A DNA stretch of 64,000 nucleotides from Cinclus cinclus (lineage: Eukaryota > Chordata > Aves > Passeriformes > Cinclidae). Location of the stretch: NCBI RefSeq assembly GCF_963662255.1, contig NC_085046.1:129873332-129937331 (forward strand). The letters are read 5' to 3'. The translations under genes and the position numbers were made by a program. This document shows positions 25,592-38,279 of the stretch, piece by piece (the first letter of the stretch is position 1; every line of letters starts with the position of its first letter). The notes under the pieces are model-generated. The model was not told where the DNA came from and made no database searches. It worked only from the letters and a program-made list of their open reading frames with translations.

Positions 25592-25610
25592 ACCCCCCCC
25601 CCCCCCCCCC
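25592..25610. repeat. Poly(C) run of 19
   Basis: Nineteen consecutive C residues on the + strand (G on the - strand). It is a possible i-motif/G-quadruplex site, or a homopolymer whose length may be misassembled. Confidence 0.95.
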
Positions 25611-26077
25611 AAACCTTTCTGCTTGCAGTTAACAGTCTGTTGTGGTTTGTGACTAATTTAGAGACAAAACTAAGCAGCCTACAAGTATATCATATATGCT
25701 TTCATTGAAATACCTACTCTGCATGGTAAAAGTGAATTTTCTCAGTTTTACCATGCTACTCTTCTGGACACGTGGAAACTCTGACTCTAGATGAGATTCA
25801 GTACCAGAAAGTGCAAACGAGTCTTTCTCAAAAGAACAAGATAATGAAAAGGTCCATTGTCCAAGTGGCAAATGAAGAAAATCATGGCATGGAGACTGAT
25901 GCCGTCATAAAATAAGAATTCCCACTGCTAGAGCTTGCTGTCTGACCACTGGAAAATATGCAGAGTAAACCATAGTATGGGTGTACTCTTCTATAGCGCC
26001 ACCATTAACTTTTATGTGGTGAGTTTCTGAAGTTACTGAATGGTCCTCAGCATCACCTCTGAGCAAACGTTGGACCT

Positions 26078-26130
26078 GATGGCTTACAGAGGTCCTTTCT
26101 GATCTAAATCATTCTATCATTATATGATTT
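26078..26130 (+). mobile_element. CR1 3' end fragment
   Basis: 'ttggacctgatggcttacagaggtcctttctgatctaaatcattctatcattatatga' matches the terminal pattern of avian CR1 (ttggact..atgatctt..aggtc.cttccaac..aa.attctatgattctatga). Only the final part of the element is present. Confidence 0.72.
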
Positions 26131-28016
26131 AGGAGTTACTCATTTTACAACAGTGATATCAGGAAGTCTGTATGTCATTCAGATGGATGACTTTAAATTA
26201 TGCAACAGATCCCTCAATCTTCTTCATTTCATTAAAGCTGTAGAAAATTAAATTATATACGTAGTACATATACTCTAAGCCCATTAAATAACAGAGTCTG
26301 TTGTGTAGAAGTCCTACTATGATATTTACACCTGACAGTAAAATTGAACGCTGATCTCTGCTCTTTCTGATATGCTGTATGTTTCGCTGTCTGAACTCAT
26401 CAATTCATGTATGTGCTTCTCTGGCCTCTGTACTTGGATAGGCAAGTTGTCCTTTCTCCATCCCCAGCACTCTTTGGACAGCCTCCAGAACGTGGTTGCC
26501 CTCCTGTATCCTGTAGCACCTTCAGTTATGCTCTGCACATGGGTATCATGTACAGGTTTGGGTTTATGGGCATATTTGGCTGATGATCAAAAGTCATTCA
26601 CCTCCCCTCCTAGGAACCGCTCTGTAATGCATCTTGGCTCTTTCCTGTACTGTTTCAAAATCTAAGTTAATTTACCCCACTGTCACATTTAATTTTATTA
26701 GTCCAAGTTACAACTCCGCTGTGGGATTTTGCAACAGCAGCTGGAATAAATAGGTACTGGTGGGAGATTCAGCCACAGCCCAATTCCTATACAAGGCAGG
26801 ATCTCTCAGTACAGAAAGCACTGGAATGTCCTTTTAGTTGCTGAGGTAACTGTATGTGCTGAATGAGGAGGACTGTATGAAGCATAGGAGACAAAGCTGG
26901 AAGACTCTGTGAGTCTGTGGTTGTCACCCTGTCCCCACCATGATGCAGACATGTCTGGAACAGACATTGCTGTCACATGCTAAGACTGTGCCCTACTGCA
27001 GACACAAAACAAGCTGCAGCCATGAAGCTTCATGGATCTATGCAAAGAATTTGTCCCAGTCTTCTCGCACTGGAGTACACCACTTCTGGTCCTAAATCCA
27101 CTGCAGATTCGTGTTACTCATAATGTCTACACACTCATCATTTCAGATTGATACAACGCTGATGTTGCCAAGTCAACAGTTCCTTTAGTTACTGTGGTGG
27201 CCTGCTGTGCTACTGTGAAAGCTATTTGTAACTGAGTTGGCTGTCTCAGAATACACCAGAATTATTAATTGACTTTCGGATAATGAGTTTCCCAGATTTA
27301 TCTCATACTACTGACAGCATGAATGGTCCAAGGTAGCCTCTTAACATGACCTAAAAACGCCTTAACAAGTGAGTACTGCTCTGCTGCTTTGCAGGACATC
27401 ATGCAGTTTTGGGTAGGTTCATGGACATCTAGTGCCTGCCATCGGGGTTGAGCAGCATGTGAGGAATCTACAAACTTACAGCACCTGCAACCTTGTTTCT
27501 TCTTGGTGATTTAACTCTACTGATGAAATGCAGTTGATAGTCCTGATTTGAATAGATGTCTACTGGTGCTGTGCTGCAAAGCCTAGTGAAGACTTCCATC
27601 TGCAGCAAGAAGTTACAGAAAATGCAGTCCATCACTTGGTGGAACAGGATGTCAGTAAAGTGTTTCTTTTTCATGGTGAAGGTAAGATGGTGCTTCTTGC
27701 TGATGTGCTAAATACTACCCTCCCAGTTGTGGCCACCTGCCCCCACACAACACCTGCATGGCTAGGGAGAGGTGTTTTATTATGTTGGACTCTGTGGGCC
27801 TCTATAGCTCATTTTTTAGAACTGGAAAATGCTTGTGTCAGCAACTGGTCCAGAAAGATGGAGAAAATTACTGATACTCTATCTCCTGATGCCCATGCTA
27901 CACAGTGATTTTAATGAGTAGTGAATTTGTAATGCATGTTCTGGCTTGTGGATAGTGAAGTACTTTGGAATATATTGTAACTGATAGTTAAAAGGGCTTT
28001 ACAGTGCCTGAAGTCC

Positions 28017-28066
28017 TTTTTTTTTGGTTTGGGTTTTTTTTTTTTTTTTTTGGGTTTTTTTTTTTT
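28017..28066. repeat. T-rich low-complexity tract
   Basis: Runs of T interrupted by GG and GGG. Similar + strand T/G tracts occur near 8.46, 11.80, 22.58, 29.70, 30.34, 48.24 and 50.79 kb. Confidence 0.9.
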
Positions 28067-31000
28067 AAATTTCTGAGATGGTGGGATTGAGAAAGAGGTA
28101 TTTTGTGGCTTTCATGTAATAAGACCTCATTTATTTTTCCAAGTAACTCACCATCTTTGCTAAACTGGGGAAACAGACTCTGATTTTATTGACTCACATA
28201 GACTGCTTGCAGTTCATTTAGCTTTGGTGGAAGTTTTTGATTTAATCAGTTTCCCATTTTCTTAAAAATGGGGAGATGATAAGGAATGCTGAAAGAACTC
28301 CAGAATGGCTTTCTTCTATGCACTTGTGTTCTTTATACCTTAAAAACACTGAAGTTAGGTCAGAAGCTTAAGGAGAATAAATGGCTGTCTCTTTTAACTA
28401 TGAAAGAAGAAAAGCCAAAGGCAACCTCTGTAGTGCTAAGAACTGTTGCCTCTGGTGCTTTTTTGTCTTTTCTTTCCCTCCCATCTATGATGAGAAATGA
28501 TACAGGGTTCAAGAGAGTGGAAACTATTTGCAGGTGTTGATGTTCCACAGAACTAATGAGAATTTCCCCTTCTCTGCATTGTGCCAGTTTTGGGTGGTAG
28601 CTGGAGAAGGTAGAGAGGGAGGGATTTGTGGAGTTTATGCTTCTGATTTAGCCTTGGAAGGAACCTTGTACTACAAGACAAAGAAGGAGACCATACAGAA
28701 GAGCAGAAGGTATGAGCTGAAACATATAACTACCCTTGTTTTCCAATTTGTTTTTCAGCATGATCTGCTCAGCAAATGCAGGTACATTTTAAGGTACTTG
28801 AGTGAAAAAAAGGTGATCTTCCACATCAGTGGGGGGGGGGGCGAGGGGGGTGTTCTGCTTCTCTGTAAAAGAAATTTTCCTGAAATGTGGTAAGAGATGG
28901 AAGGGCACTGGCTTTGGCATAAGCCACAGAGCATCTATTTTCCCTTGATATTTTTTAAGAGTTATCACAGTGGAAAATTATTAATAACCTGCCTCAAGCA
29001 GTGGAGAAGGTCACTGATTTATCACCACTGACACTGAATATTCAGTAGTATCTGCCCAAAACAGCCATCAATCCCTTACAAGGAGACTTTTCTTTCTATG
29101 AAAGCATAGAGACAGCCTTGTATTATTTCACTGCTACCTAACAAAGGAAATAGATGTTTTGATATATTTTAAAGATTAAATATCAATTTTTTTTTTTGTA
29201 GTATTCCTACACTGTGGTTCATGAAAGTCCATAACAGTGCATCAGAAAAATTAGTCTGTTGGATGGGTATATGGCTAAGCTAGCTCAGGTAAAATTGATA
29301 AGAACGCACCATGGCAATGTTCAGCTCTTGACTAGCAGCCAGTTAGGGAATGAGGGAAGCCTGAAAAGAACAGAGAGCCTGTCTGTTTACTTGCCATCTA
29401 GGAGAATCTCCACTTTTATGCCAAACTTCTTCTAGACAGCTGCAGATACTGCCAGCAGCCCTCACCAGATTGTACCTCTGTGAGCAGCAGTTGTCTTTTC
29501 TCTGTTAGCAGCTTCTTCACATGTCCAGCACAGCACTGTGCTGCACTGAGTGCTCCAAGGCTGCTGTGAAAGCCCTACTCTTCTTCCTCTCACTGTGGAT
29601 AGAGGAATGGAGCAGTGAAAGCTGGTGAATCTGGTGCTCAACCTGGTAGAGCCCCGTGGACTGCCAGACCTCCTCTTGTTGGTTTTGTTTGTTTGTTGGT
29701 TTGTTTCGGGTTTGGGTGGGGTTTTGTATTTTTGTTGTTGTTGTGTTTTTGTTTGGTTTTTTGGGGTTTTTTTAGCTGTTCAGGATGTTTGTCTTGCAGT
29801 GATTTGGTCTTGGGTCGGCCCAGGGGAGTTGGAGTAGTGCTGACAGCTGGAATCAAAGTGCCCAAAATATATTGTCCAGGTAGCCACAAAAGTATGACTT
29901 TGTAAGTTTGGTACTTTGGGAACGTGTTCTCAGCTGACAGAGCAAGGGTTAATCAACAGTGGGAAGATGGAGAGGGCTGTGACAGAAGGGCTTAGCCTGC
30001 TGGGAAAATGAAATATTAAATAGCAAATGTGATGCAGTAAACACCAACCAGCTTCTAGACTGAGGACAGGAGACCTTGCAGAAGACGCAGAAAATACACA
30101 GAGAACCATGGAAGGACTGTATGTGGGGCAGCTATGCAACCACAGTACACACTGGTCATGTAAAAATGCAGGCAGCAGTGGACACAAACATGTACCCGGA
30201 ACTAGAGCAAAGCACACAAGTCCAGGCTGTCATCACCTCAGGAAAGCAGCACAGAAGCTTTCAGTGTGGATGAAGGGGTGACAGCAGGTTTGGATCACTG
30301 TATCTTATCACATATACAACCTTTGGCTTTGGGTATTTGGGTTTGGGGTTTTTTGGTTTTTTCCTTCTCACTGAAAATTGATACAATTTTGCTTACATTT
30401 TTATTTTAGATTATACGTTGCTTACTTTTTTTTTTTTATGAGGCAACCAAAGCTCATTGCTGTTAAGTATAGCTTTAAAGTGCTGTTTGAAACGGTATTT
30501 TAAAACACTGTTTGTGAAGGTAGGAGTGTGTTCATAGTAGATTTTATTTTAGCAAAAGTTGGATCCTTTTTGGTGGATCTTTAAGTAGATTTATTTTCTG
30601 ATTATCAGACTAGTAGAGATATTGAGATCTGAGGATCTAAGTTTTCTAAATCCAAAATAAGTACTATTGGACAATAAGTTATTCAGTGATTGTTTCTTTA
30701 GTACCCTAACCTTACTTTTCAAAGGGATAGTAAAAATTACACTAAATTGAAAATATACTGCTTTAAAGTATTTTAGAATTCAATGACAGCTAATGAATGA
30801 TTATGGAGACAACTCAGTTTATATAGTCAGATAATCATATTTGTATGCTATGTAAACATTTTCCTCACAAAATTTAAAGACTTCAAATCACAACAAACAC
30901 CTTTTTTTTCCTTAATTCTGGAGGTTCTTATGGACAGCTCTGAGTGTAGTGAATTTGAAACTATGACCAAAAATCAAAAATTGCTACAAAGGTACAGAAT

Positions 31001-33388
31001 ATGTTAAGTGTCAGAATGTAGCAGGGTTTATTTTGGGGTGGAACTCTCCTGAGATGTGGCAACTGAGACTGATAGCACTGTGGACTTAATTAGCACATGC
31101 AGTTTGATAATCAAGATGCCTTGGCAAGAGCAAACAGATCTTTGAAGATTACAAGAAGATTGGATCACATCTGGCTGACAGGAAAGAAGATTTAACTAAG
31201 TAGAAATGTAAAGGTTGTCTGTGTTATGTTTAACCTAATGGACTAGTAAAAAATTACTAGCCTTTCTGAAAAGGGTATATAAATATATGTAGCTCACAGT
31301 AAAATTCAGATTCTGATCAGGAATCAGTAGTCCCCATCTCTCAGTTATTGATACTGAGACACTGCTTTATTGCCATTTCCTTCGGCATCATGCTGTCACT
31401 GTGTCGTAGTAATGTGTTGTGAAGGCTCTGCCTCATTGTTCTTGGATCTTTAAAGTGCTATCAGGCACAGCTAAAATGGCTTTACTTAGAGTTTAGTGCC
31501 ATCTTTACAGCTCTCTAGAGTGGATAGAAGAGAGATGAGTCAGGCGGTCCTAAAGAGCCAGAAAGTCTTCTTGAGCATTCTGTTCATGGCTAGGTCCTGT
31601 AACAGCTTCGCAAAAAAGGATATTTCTCTACTCTCTTTAGTCCTGAGAGCACAGCTTCTGATTTTCTAAAATGTCAGTGCTAGAACTGGCATATATCCTT
31701 TGAGGTCCAGTTGTGTTGAATGAGCAGGCCTGAGCAAGAGGACCCCCACCCCCCGGCACAGCCCTGTCAGTGTTGTGTTCTGAGGAGGGAAGAGAGCTGG
31801 GATTGGTGATCCACAGATGTAACAACCCTCGCCTCCAGCAAATCACAGTCCCTTTTCCAGTGGTAGATGCTGTTTCCAGTGTTCATCTGTTTTTTTTTTT
31901 TTTTACTTTAACACTGAAAAATATCTACCAATAATACCATCTAGATACCCAGAAATTTATTTTTGTGGTCATTTTTGTAAACCAGCTATTTCAATCTCTT
32001 TCCTAGTTTGAATGTCATTAAATCATGTATTGCCCATTACTGGATAATAATGAACACTGAAGTAAGACTGGGCATTTTGAGTGCAAGGACTTATTTTGGC
32101 ATATGCACCAGAAGGTTGTATCTGCATTTAGGGCTGCTGAGTAGGATATACAAAAGGAAAAATAAATTGATCATCAGAAAAATGCACTATGTATAATGGT
32201 TGTGTGGGAAAGACTGAAAAATAATGAACAAAATATCTTTATTAGAAAATATTGATTCAGAATTTTACTTTCTGCCAGTGAATAGCTTATGGTGGGAAAG
32301 AAAAGAAATTATCTTTCAGAACAGAAGCATTTAGTAGCCTTCTGTTACGTATCTGTTTATCATGTTTAAGACCCTGTTAAAATTGTTTTCAAGTCTTAGT
32401 TACATCACCAAGAATTACAGTTAAAATTTGCTTCAGAAGTTCCACTCAGATTCAGTTAAAACAATTCTTTGTTATGAATCTGGGTAGTTCTATCCATGTC
32501 TTGCACACCTAGGGGAGCCCTTTACTAAGTTTCATCATACTATCCACTCCAAGACTGAATCTGGCTCCTGTGGGATGCTCTCAACCACAACAATAAAGGT
32601 TTGTGGGAGGGCAGAAGGAATCTCAGTCTAAGGAAACCACCAATGGGGAACACAGCCAGAAAATAAGTCTCTAGTACGTCAGATATCATTTTCTGTTTGT
32701 GGCAGTCAGCCATGGCTTTTCATGGTGCATTAACTAGCTCCTGGTCAGGAATCATCTCTTAATGTAGAAATTTTGTCTGTCAATTTGTTCTTCTGTGTGA
32801 TAACATCTCTTCAGAACCTATGGGAAGCTCCTTGCTAGTCCTCAGGAGTCTCTTCTGTAAAGAAGATTCATCTTGCACTGTTATCTTCATGTTAGCATGA
32901 ATTGTCACCAGTTCACATTTATACTTGCTGTTTCTGAAACATACTTTCTTCTCTCTATTTTAATTCTCCAAGATTTTTTGAAGCAAGAATCCCAGACTAT
33001 AGGAACCATTAAACTTCTGAAAAAAATTACAAAGGTTCACTGAGCGGAATAACAAAAACATATTTGTCCTCCTCAAATCTGTTTATGCTGACAGGCTGAG
33101 TGAAACAAACTTTCTTTTCCTGCTTTAAAAATACTTGATTTTTATGAATTGTTGTCAATGTTAACCGTGGACTTCAACTAACAATATTTAGAAATGTTAT
33201 ACAGGGACTGCCAACTGCAATGTTATTATGTAAACCTTACTTTTGAAGCTGTAGGTATTATCCAGTGCCAGCGTGTCTGCATGTTTGTATGTGATGGAAG
33301 GGAAGCAATGCTGCTGGGTAACTGGTGTGGTTGGAATGCATCTTTTTATGTAATCACAGAACTTACCTCCTTCTCTCCTCTATTGCAG

Positions 33389-33423
33389 TTTTACATCCTT
33401 GTGTGTCCCTCTGTTCTGTGAAG
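33389..33423 (+). other. MATN2: MATN2 exon 2, 5' UTR part
   Basis: The exon follows a pyrimidine-rich acceptor ('ctctcctctattgcag'). Its 35 untranslated bases precede the start codon. An A at position -3 gives an acceptable initiation context. Confidence 0.8.
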
Positions 33424-33550
33424 ATGAAGAAAATGATTGCGTATTTCCTTCTGCTATTTGCACACACTCTGCTTTCCACTGCCATGGCAAAAGATCTCCC
33501 TGGAAGACATTTCATCCAAAGAAGAGATGTTAACACACAGTCTCTACTGG
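33424..33550 (+). CDS. MATN2: Matrilin-2, exon 2: signal peptide and N-terminal basic linker
   Basis: The start codon opens a typical secretory signal peptide: a short basic n-region (MKKM), a hydrophobic core (IAYFLLLFAHTLL) and small residues before a likely cut after about residue 22 (STAMA|KDLPG). A short, basic linker follows (GRHFIQRRDVNTQSLL), comparable to the basic stretch ahead of the first vWA domain in mammalian matrilin-2. The exon encodes 42 residues plus one base and ends at a consensus donor (CTGG|gtaagt), giving phase 1, which joins perfectly to the vWA exon. Matrilin-2 is a secreted adaptor of the extracellular matrix that forms filaments with collagens, fibrillin and laminin complexes. 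A second ATG four codons in is an alternative start, but it would lose the basic n-region. Confidence 0.9.
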
Positions 33551-36500
33551 GTAAGTTGCACACAAAATGCCCCAACACTACTAGCAAAAGCTGTCTCAAA
33601 TACAAATTATAACAGGCATAAGAGGCTGGCTAAACCTTGGCTGAATTAGTTTATAATAAAAAAGATATTTTCATTTGCCAGTAGGTATGTGGTAAAGTTT
33701 GTGGAACAAGTAGCAGCTGTTGAAAGAAGGTATTTACTTTTGGGGGTATCAGATTTACTTTATGTAAGTGGTATGAAATAAATATTTGCTACTGGACCAT
33801 CAGCTCTGGGAAAAAAAAAAACAAAAAGACTTTCTTTTCAGCACTTAGGGAAAATATATGGTGGTCTATTGAAGTTCTTTCAACTGAGCCTTTTATCCTG
33901 CTGGAAAGTTTTAGCTGTCTACATGTGTGTAATGTGCATAAAGATGATTGAATGGAAATCTGTGGCTATTGAAATGAAGCTTGTCATTACTTGATGCTAA
34001 TACCTTTATTTTGTCAGATTTGTTTATAATGAGCAGTTTTTTATAATGAGCTAATTTTTTCCTCTTTTGCCTAAAATCTTAGGACAGGGTGTATCAGTTT
34101 CAGTTTGTGGGCTGTCATATTAAAATATAAGGTTAATCTCTGTTGTTGGTCATCACCTGTGCATCACCAAGCAGTCAACATTTTCATTTCCTAACAGTTT
34201 GTGACTTAGCATAACTGTCTTTTGCTAATTGTTTAAAGTAATTGTCAGGTTGTGAAAACAGTATGGATGGGGTTTGGACACAACTCATCACTAAGGATTA
34301 ATGATTCACATCAATAGTAGATCTCATCAGTTATCTTTCCCCAGCCACTGGGAGATGGTAAATGGACTCCATAAAGGTTGGCTAACCCAAGTGAACATGA
34401 GAAGTGTGAAACATCCTGCAGAAGATACATTGGGATGAAATATGAAAAAAGAAAGGGTGTGGGAGAATGGGTGACAGAGAATAGGGCACTAAGTTTTCAG
34501 TGTATCAGTGAAACTCTTGTCTAAATAAAATGTAATCCTTTAAATGATGTAAAACTCCATAAAGTAATATTGATAATCTGTTCCAGTAGGACAAATTTGT
34601 AACAAAAACAACAGATTTCTGTTTCTTATTCGTCTTCCTCAAAACTAATAGATGCAGTCCTAAAACACATGGGGTTCTGCCACTGAAGGCTGAAAACCAC
34701 AGCTCTGGAGATCTAATTAAAAAAATACCTGTGGATATATAACAACAAAGAGAAATACCTACATTCACACCCTACTTAACAAGCATCTCAAACTCTCTAA
34801 AGTCCGAAATTCTAAAGTGTGATTATATAGGAGCTCTTCCTGAATATTTTCAGGTTCCTAGCAAATAGCCTAAGTGAATTTATGCCTTTAAGAAGTAAGC
34901 TGCCCATCTTTCTAGAAAATGAGTGCAGAGGCAAGGTGTTACATGGACAAACTGAAAGTGTCACATTTCTCAACTGCCATTTTCCCTGTGATTTGTTGAA
35001 ATTCCTCTTATAGCCTGTCTTTTAAATTTAAATGGTGGAAAATATATGAAAGGATTTAGCACTCAGTATAAATCAATATGTGAAGATTAAATTTTTCTTC
35101 TTTCAAAAGCCAGAAGATTTCTGGTCCCTGCATTTGGAAACCACTGGATCCCTACTAAGTCTGGCATGTACAGGATGCAAAGAGCCGGCTAAAGGAACCT
35201 TTTCAAGACATTAAATGATGCAGAACACTTGGATTGTTCTCTGATCCAGCCCATAGAAGTACGTGGCAGTTTGGAGTCAGGCTCTTGGGCCTGGCATTCT
35301 GTTTCAACAAATTAGGTCACCTGCTTATATGCAGCAATGCACAGAAACAGTGGCATGCTAAAAACACGCCTCTCTGTAAAGAACAGAATATGTAAAGTGC
35401 CACTGTGCTGGGAAGTTGAGTGTTCCTTAAATGGCATGATAGAGAACTGGGCAAAAACATGATCTCAGTGACATCAAGTAATATACTTAAAATCACTCCA
35501 GAATTCCAGCAACTTTACAGGGATTAGAAGTTGTTCCATTCTATACAGTATGTATATTATAAGTAGTGGTGGTGATGACAATTGCTGCTGTTGTGTAAAG
35601 ACTTGCTTGGCAGGCAAAATGGAGCAAAATAGCTGCAAAGAGCCAATAGGTACCTGGAGAAGTAATAAAAACTAAGGTTGGGGGTTGGATTTTTTTGGGA
35701 TAGAAGTCTCTTTTTCAGGACTAAAATGAAATTTTATGCTATGTAAATGTAGTGATATTAAAATAATCTTATTCCTTTTTTCTTCTTTTCACCATATTTA
35801 AAAACAAAAGTGTACTGCTGTGGTAACTATTTACAAGTAAAATACCAGCAGTGTCCAAGTACAGAAGTAAAAAGTCATTGTTCTAGGAGACTGACAAGTT
35901 ACATAAATAAAATGGAATAGATGAAAAATTCTGTGGGATTGCCTCTCTATAGAGAAAAGCACTTTGAGATCCAGGCTTAAAAGGATTTAATTTTTCATCA
36001 GCCATGCACTAATACATCATAGATTTCTTAAGTCTTGTCAGGTCTAATTGCCTGTTCATATTAACAAAGTCTTCTGAAGGAATCAGTTGTAGCTAAAATT
36101 TTTCTTATTTCTCAGATTTTCAACTAAATCTCAATGCATATTGTTTTAATTTGGCATACTGTACTGGTATAGTCCTAGGGGAGATAAAAACTCTTCCTTG
36201 AGGCAGATGAAGGTAGGAAGTGGTTGCAAATTACATCTTTTAAATTACCACATAATTAGTTAAAATATAAGCACAATCCTAGCCAAACTTCTGTAGGATA
36301 CAGGGTAATCAAATACCTATCAATTTATTTACCCATCAGCTTTCTATTCAAAATATGAAGTTACATACAAATAATATGTTTGGAAAGAGAGAAAGCAAAG
36401 CATCTTACAGCCTGCAAAATCACCTGTTTCATCCTTCTGAGGTTTGTACTGCAATCTTTGTGCCTCAAGGCAATATTAGCAATGGTGTGTCTGGCTTCCC

Positions 36501-37755
36501 AGCAGTGTTTTTTTCAATAGCTGAGAGGTCACCTGTGACCTTTATGCTGATTCCCAAAACTCCAACTTTCATCTTAATCTCTCAGTTGTTGGCCTCTCCC
36601 CAGCAGTAGCTGATCTTTCCAGTTCTGGGCTTTTTGTGCAGTAGAACACCCTCTCTCTGTGGCTTTGAGGCTTGGTAGCCTGGTTTGTGCTGAGTCTGTG
36701 TCTCCCCAGCCCCTAACAGAGGCCCTGGAGTCTGAGAAAGGAAGATCTGATCAGCAACCATATCCCTGCCCAGCCAGTTGCTCCCTGCAGCAGCTGTTAT
36801 CCCTTAAACAGCCCCAGCTAATGAGCCATGAGGACTAGCTGGGACTGTGACAGACCTCAGGGATTTATATCCTAATCTGAGTATGCTCATCTGCAGCCAA
36901 TTATCATGGAGATCAGAAAGTTTGGGTTTTAGTCTCTGCTAGCAGTTTTTAATCACAGAACAACATTCTGCTAGCTAACTCTTCTACTTAGTACTCATTA
37001 GTTTTCATGTATCAAAATCACATTCACTTTTAAGACACCTATGGGGTATTTCTTTAAGTTACATGGAGTAGAATTCAATTTACAGCATCACAAGAAATTC
37101 TATTGTATTTCTTTAATGTGCTTTTCACCTAACAAAGCCTTTTCCCTCTTTCTTCCCACCTTTGTTTTATTTTCTTATTCTTTTAATTTGCCCCCTGCCT
37201 TTTAAGGTAACTTATAGTTCCTCCACAGCATGAAAGAATATCTGCTGTTACAGAAAAAACTGAGTCATGGACTAAACATCAAACGGTCTCTGTATTTCTG
37301 AATTTGTTTGTTACAACCCCCACAAATTACTGTGAAATGCCATTTCTGTTTGAAAAAGAGTTTGCCTTGACAATAATACTGTGAGGAAAATTGCTGTGAG
37401 TAAGAAAACTGTTCTTATGAGTATATGCTCAAGGAGCTCAAAGCCTCCTCTATGTATTATGTCTTTCAGAAAAATCAGACCAAAAGAAAGAACACTGATA
37501 TTCAGAAACATGCTGGTTTTGACTTCATTTTGAGCACTTTGCTTCCTTAATTAAAACAATACTTGCATACAAATTTAATTTGGAAATGATGGAAACAGTA
37601 CCATGACTTAAGGAACATCTTATTTTATAGGCATGAGTAATCAGACACTATTGTGGATGAAGACAACATACTTTAAGTTGCTTTGGAACCTTGAAGACAC
37701 CACCTTATTTAAGCACCGCTGAAATAGAAGAACTGCTGTTTCACCAGTGGACATG

Positions 37756-37761
37756 ATGTCC
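37756..37761. repeat. Target-site duplication, left copy
   Basis: 'atgtcc' directly before the probable solo LTR. The matching 'gtgtcc' lies directly after it at 38,280-38,285, with one transition difference. A 6-bp duplication is a size used by several retroviral integrases. Confidence 0.55.
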
Positions 37762-38279
37762 TGTTGCAGCAGACCTCTTATTCTGGGTAGAAATGAGCCA
37801 AGACACAGACCCTCATACAACAACATGAAAAGGGTCCCAGTTTATTCCTCTTTACAGATTAGCCATCCTGTCTCTGACCACAGTAAGCTCTTACTGTAGG
37901 GGCCAGCTGCAGACTCTGACTGGTAGCTATTTCCTGCTGAACTATGACTGCAAGTATTGGTTTGCAGCCACTGAACACAGGTCTTTACCTAGCTCAACTA
38001 TGACTGCAGGCTCCAACTCCATCAGACCCAGACTGACCTCACAGGAGATCTTTTATAGCAGCAACACTCTTCCTTGTTTCATTCTTTGTGTCCCTCTGGA
38101 GCATTCCTTCTTCCTCAGCCTCCATGATCCCCTAACTAGCCAACCCACTCCTTTTATCACACTTATCTTTATAGTCACGGCTGCAACCCATTAAGGGCAA
38201 GGCTATTCCTCTTCTTTGGTAATTAGTACAACTGTGACTTATCAGGGGCAAGGTCGCCCTCTTTTTTTCTACACCTACA
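37762..38279 (-). mobile_element. Probable solo LTR of an endogenous retrovirus (518 bp)
   Basis: Read on the - strand, the element starts TGTAGG and ends GCAACA, the TG...CA ends typical of LTRs. It carries a TATA-like TATAAAA at 38,051-38,057 and a poly(A) signal AATAAA at 37,841-37,846, in the right order and about 210 bp apart for a U3-R-U5 arrangement. It is flanked by near-identical 6-bp direct repeats (37,756-37,761 and 38,280-38,285). No gag, pol or env sequence lies beside it, so it looks like the product of recombination between two LTRs. I do not recognise the exact family. It is antisense to MATN2 in intron 2, so its promoter and poly(A) signal would not act on MATN2 transcripts in sense. 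Confidence 0.65.

Larger units (their letters stand above)
23849..33388 (+). other. MATN2: MATN2 intron 1
   Basis: About 9.5 kb between the predicted non-coding exon and the start-codon exon. Its first 400 bp are still CpG island. It contains a 19-C run (25,592-25,610), a CR1 tail (about 26,078-26,130), long T runs (28,017-28,066), a G-rich motif (28,831-28,850) and T/G-rich tracts (about 29,675-29,775 and 30,335-30,362). Open frames up to about 120 codons have no domain I recognise. The rest looks like ordinary AT-rich unique sequence. Confidence 0.65.
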
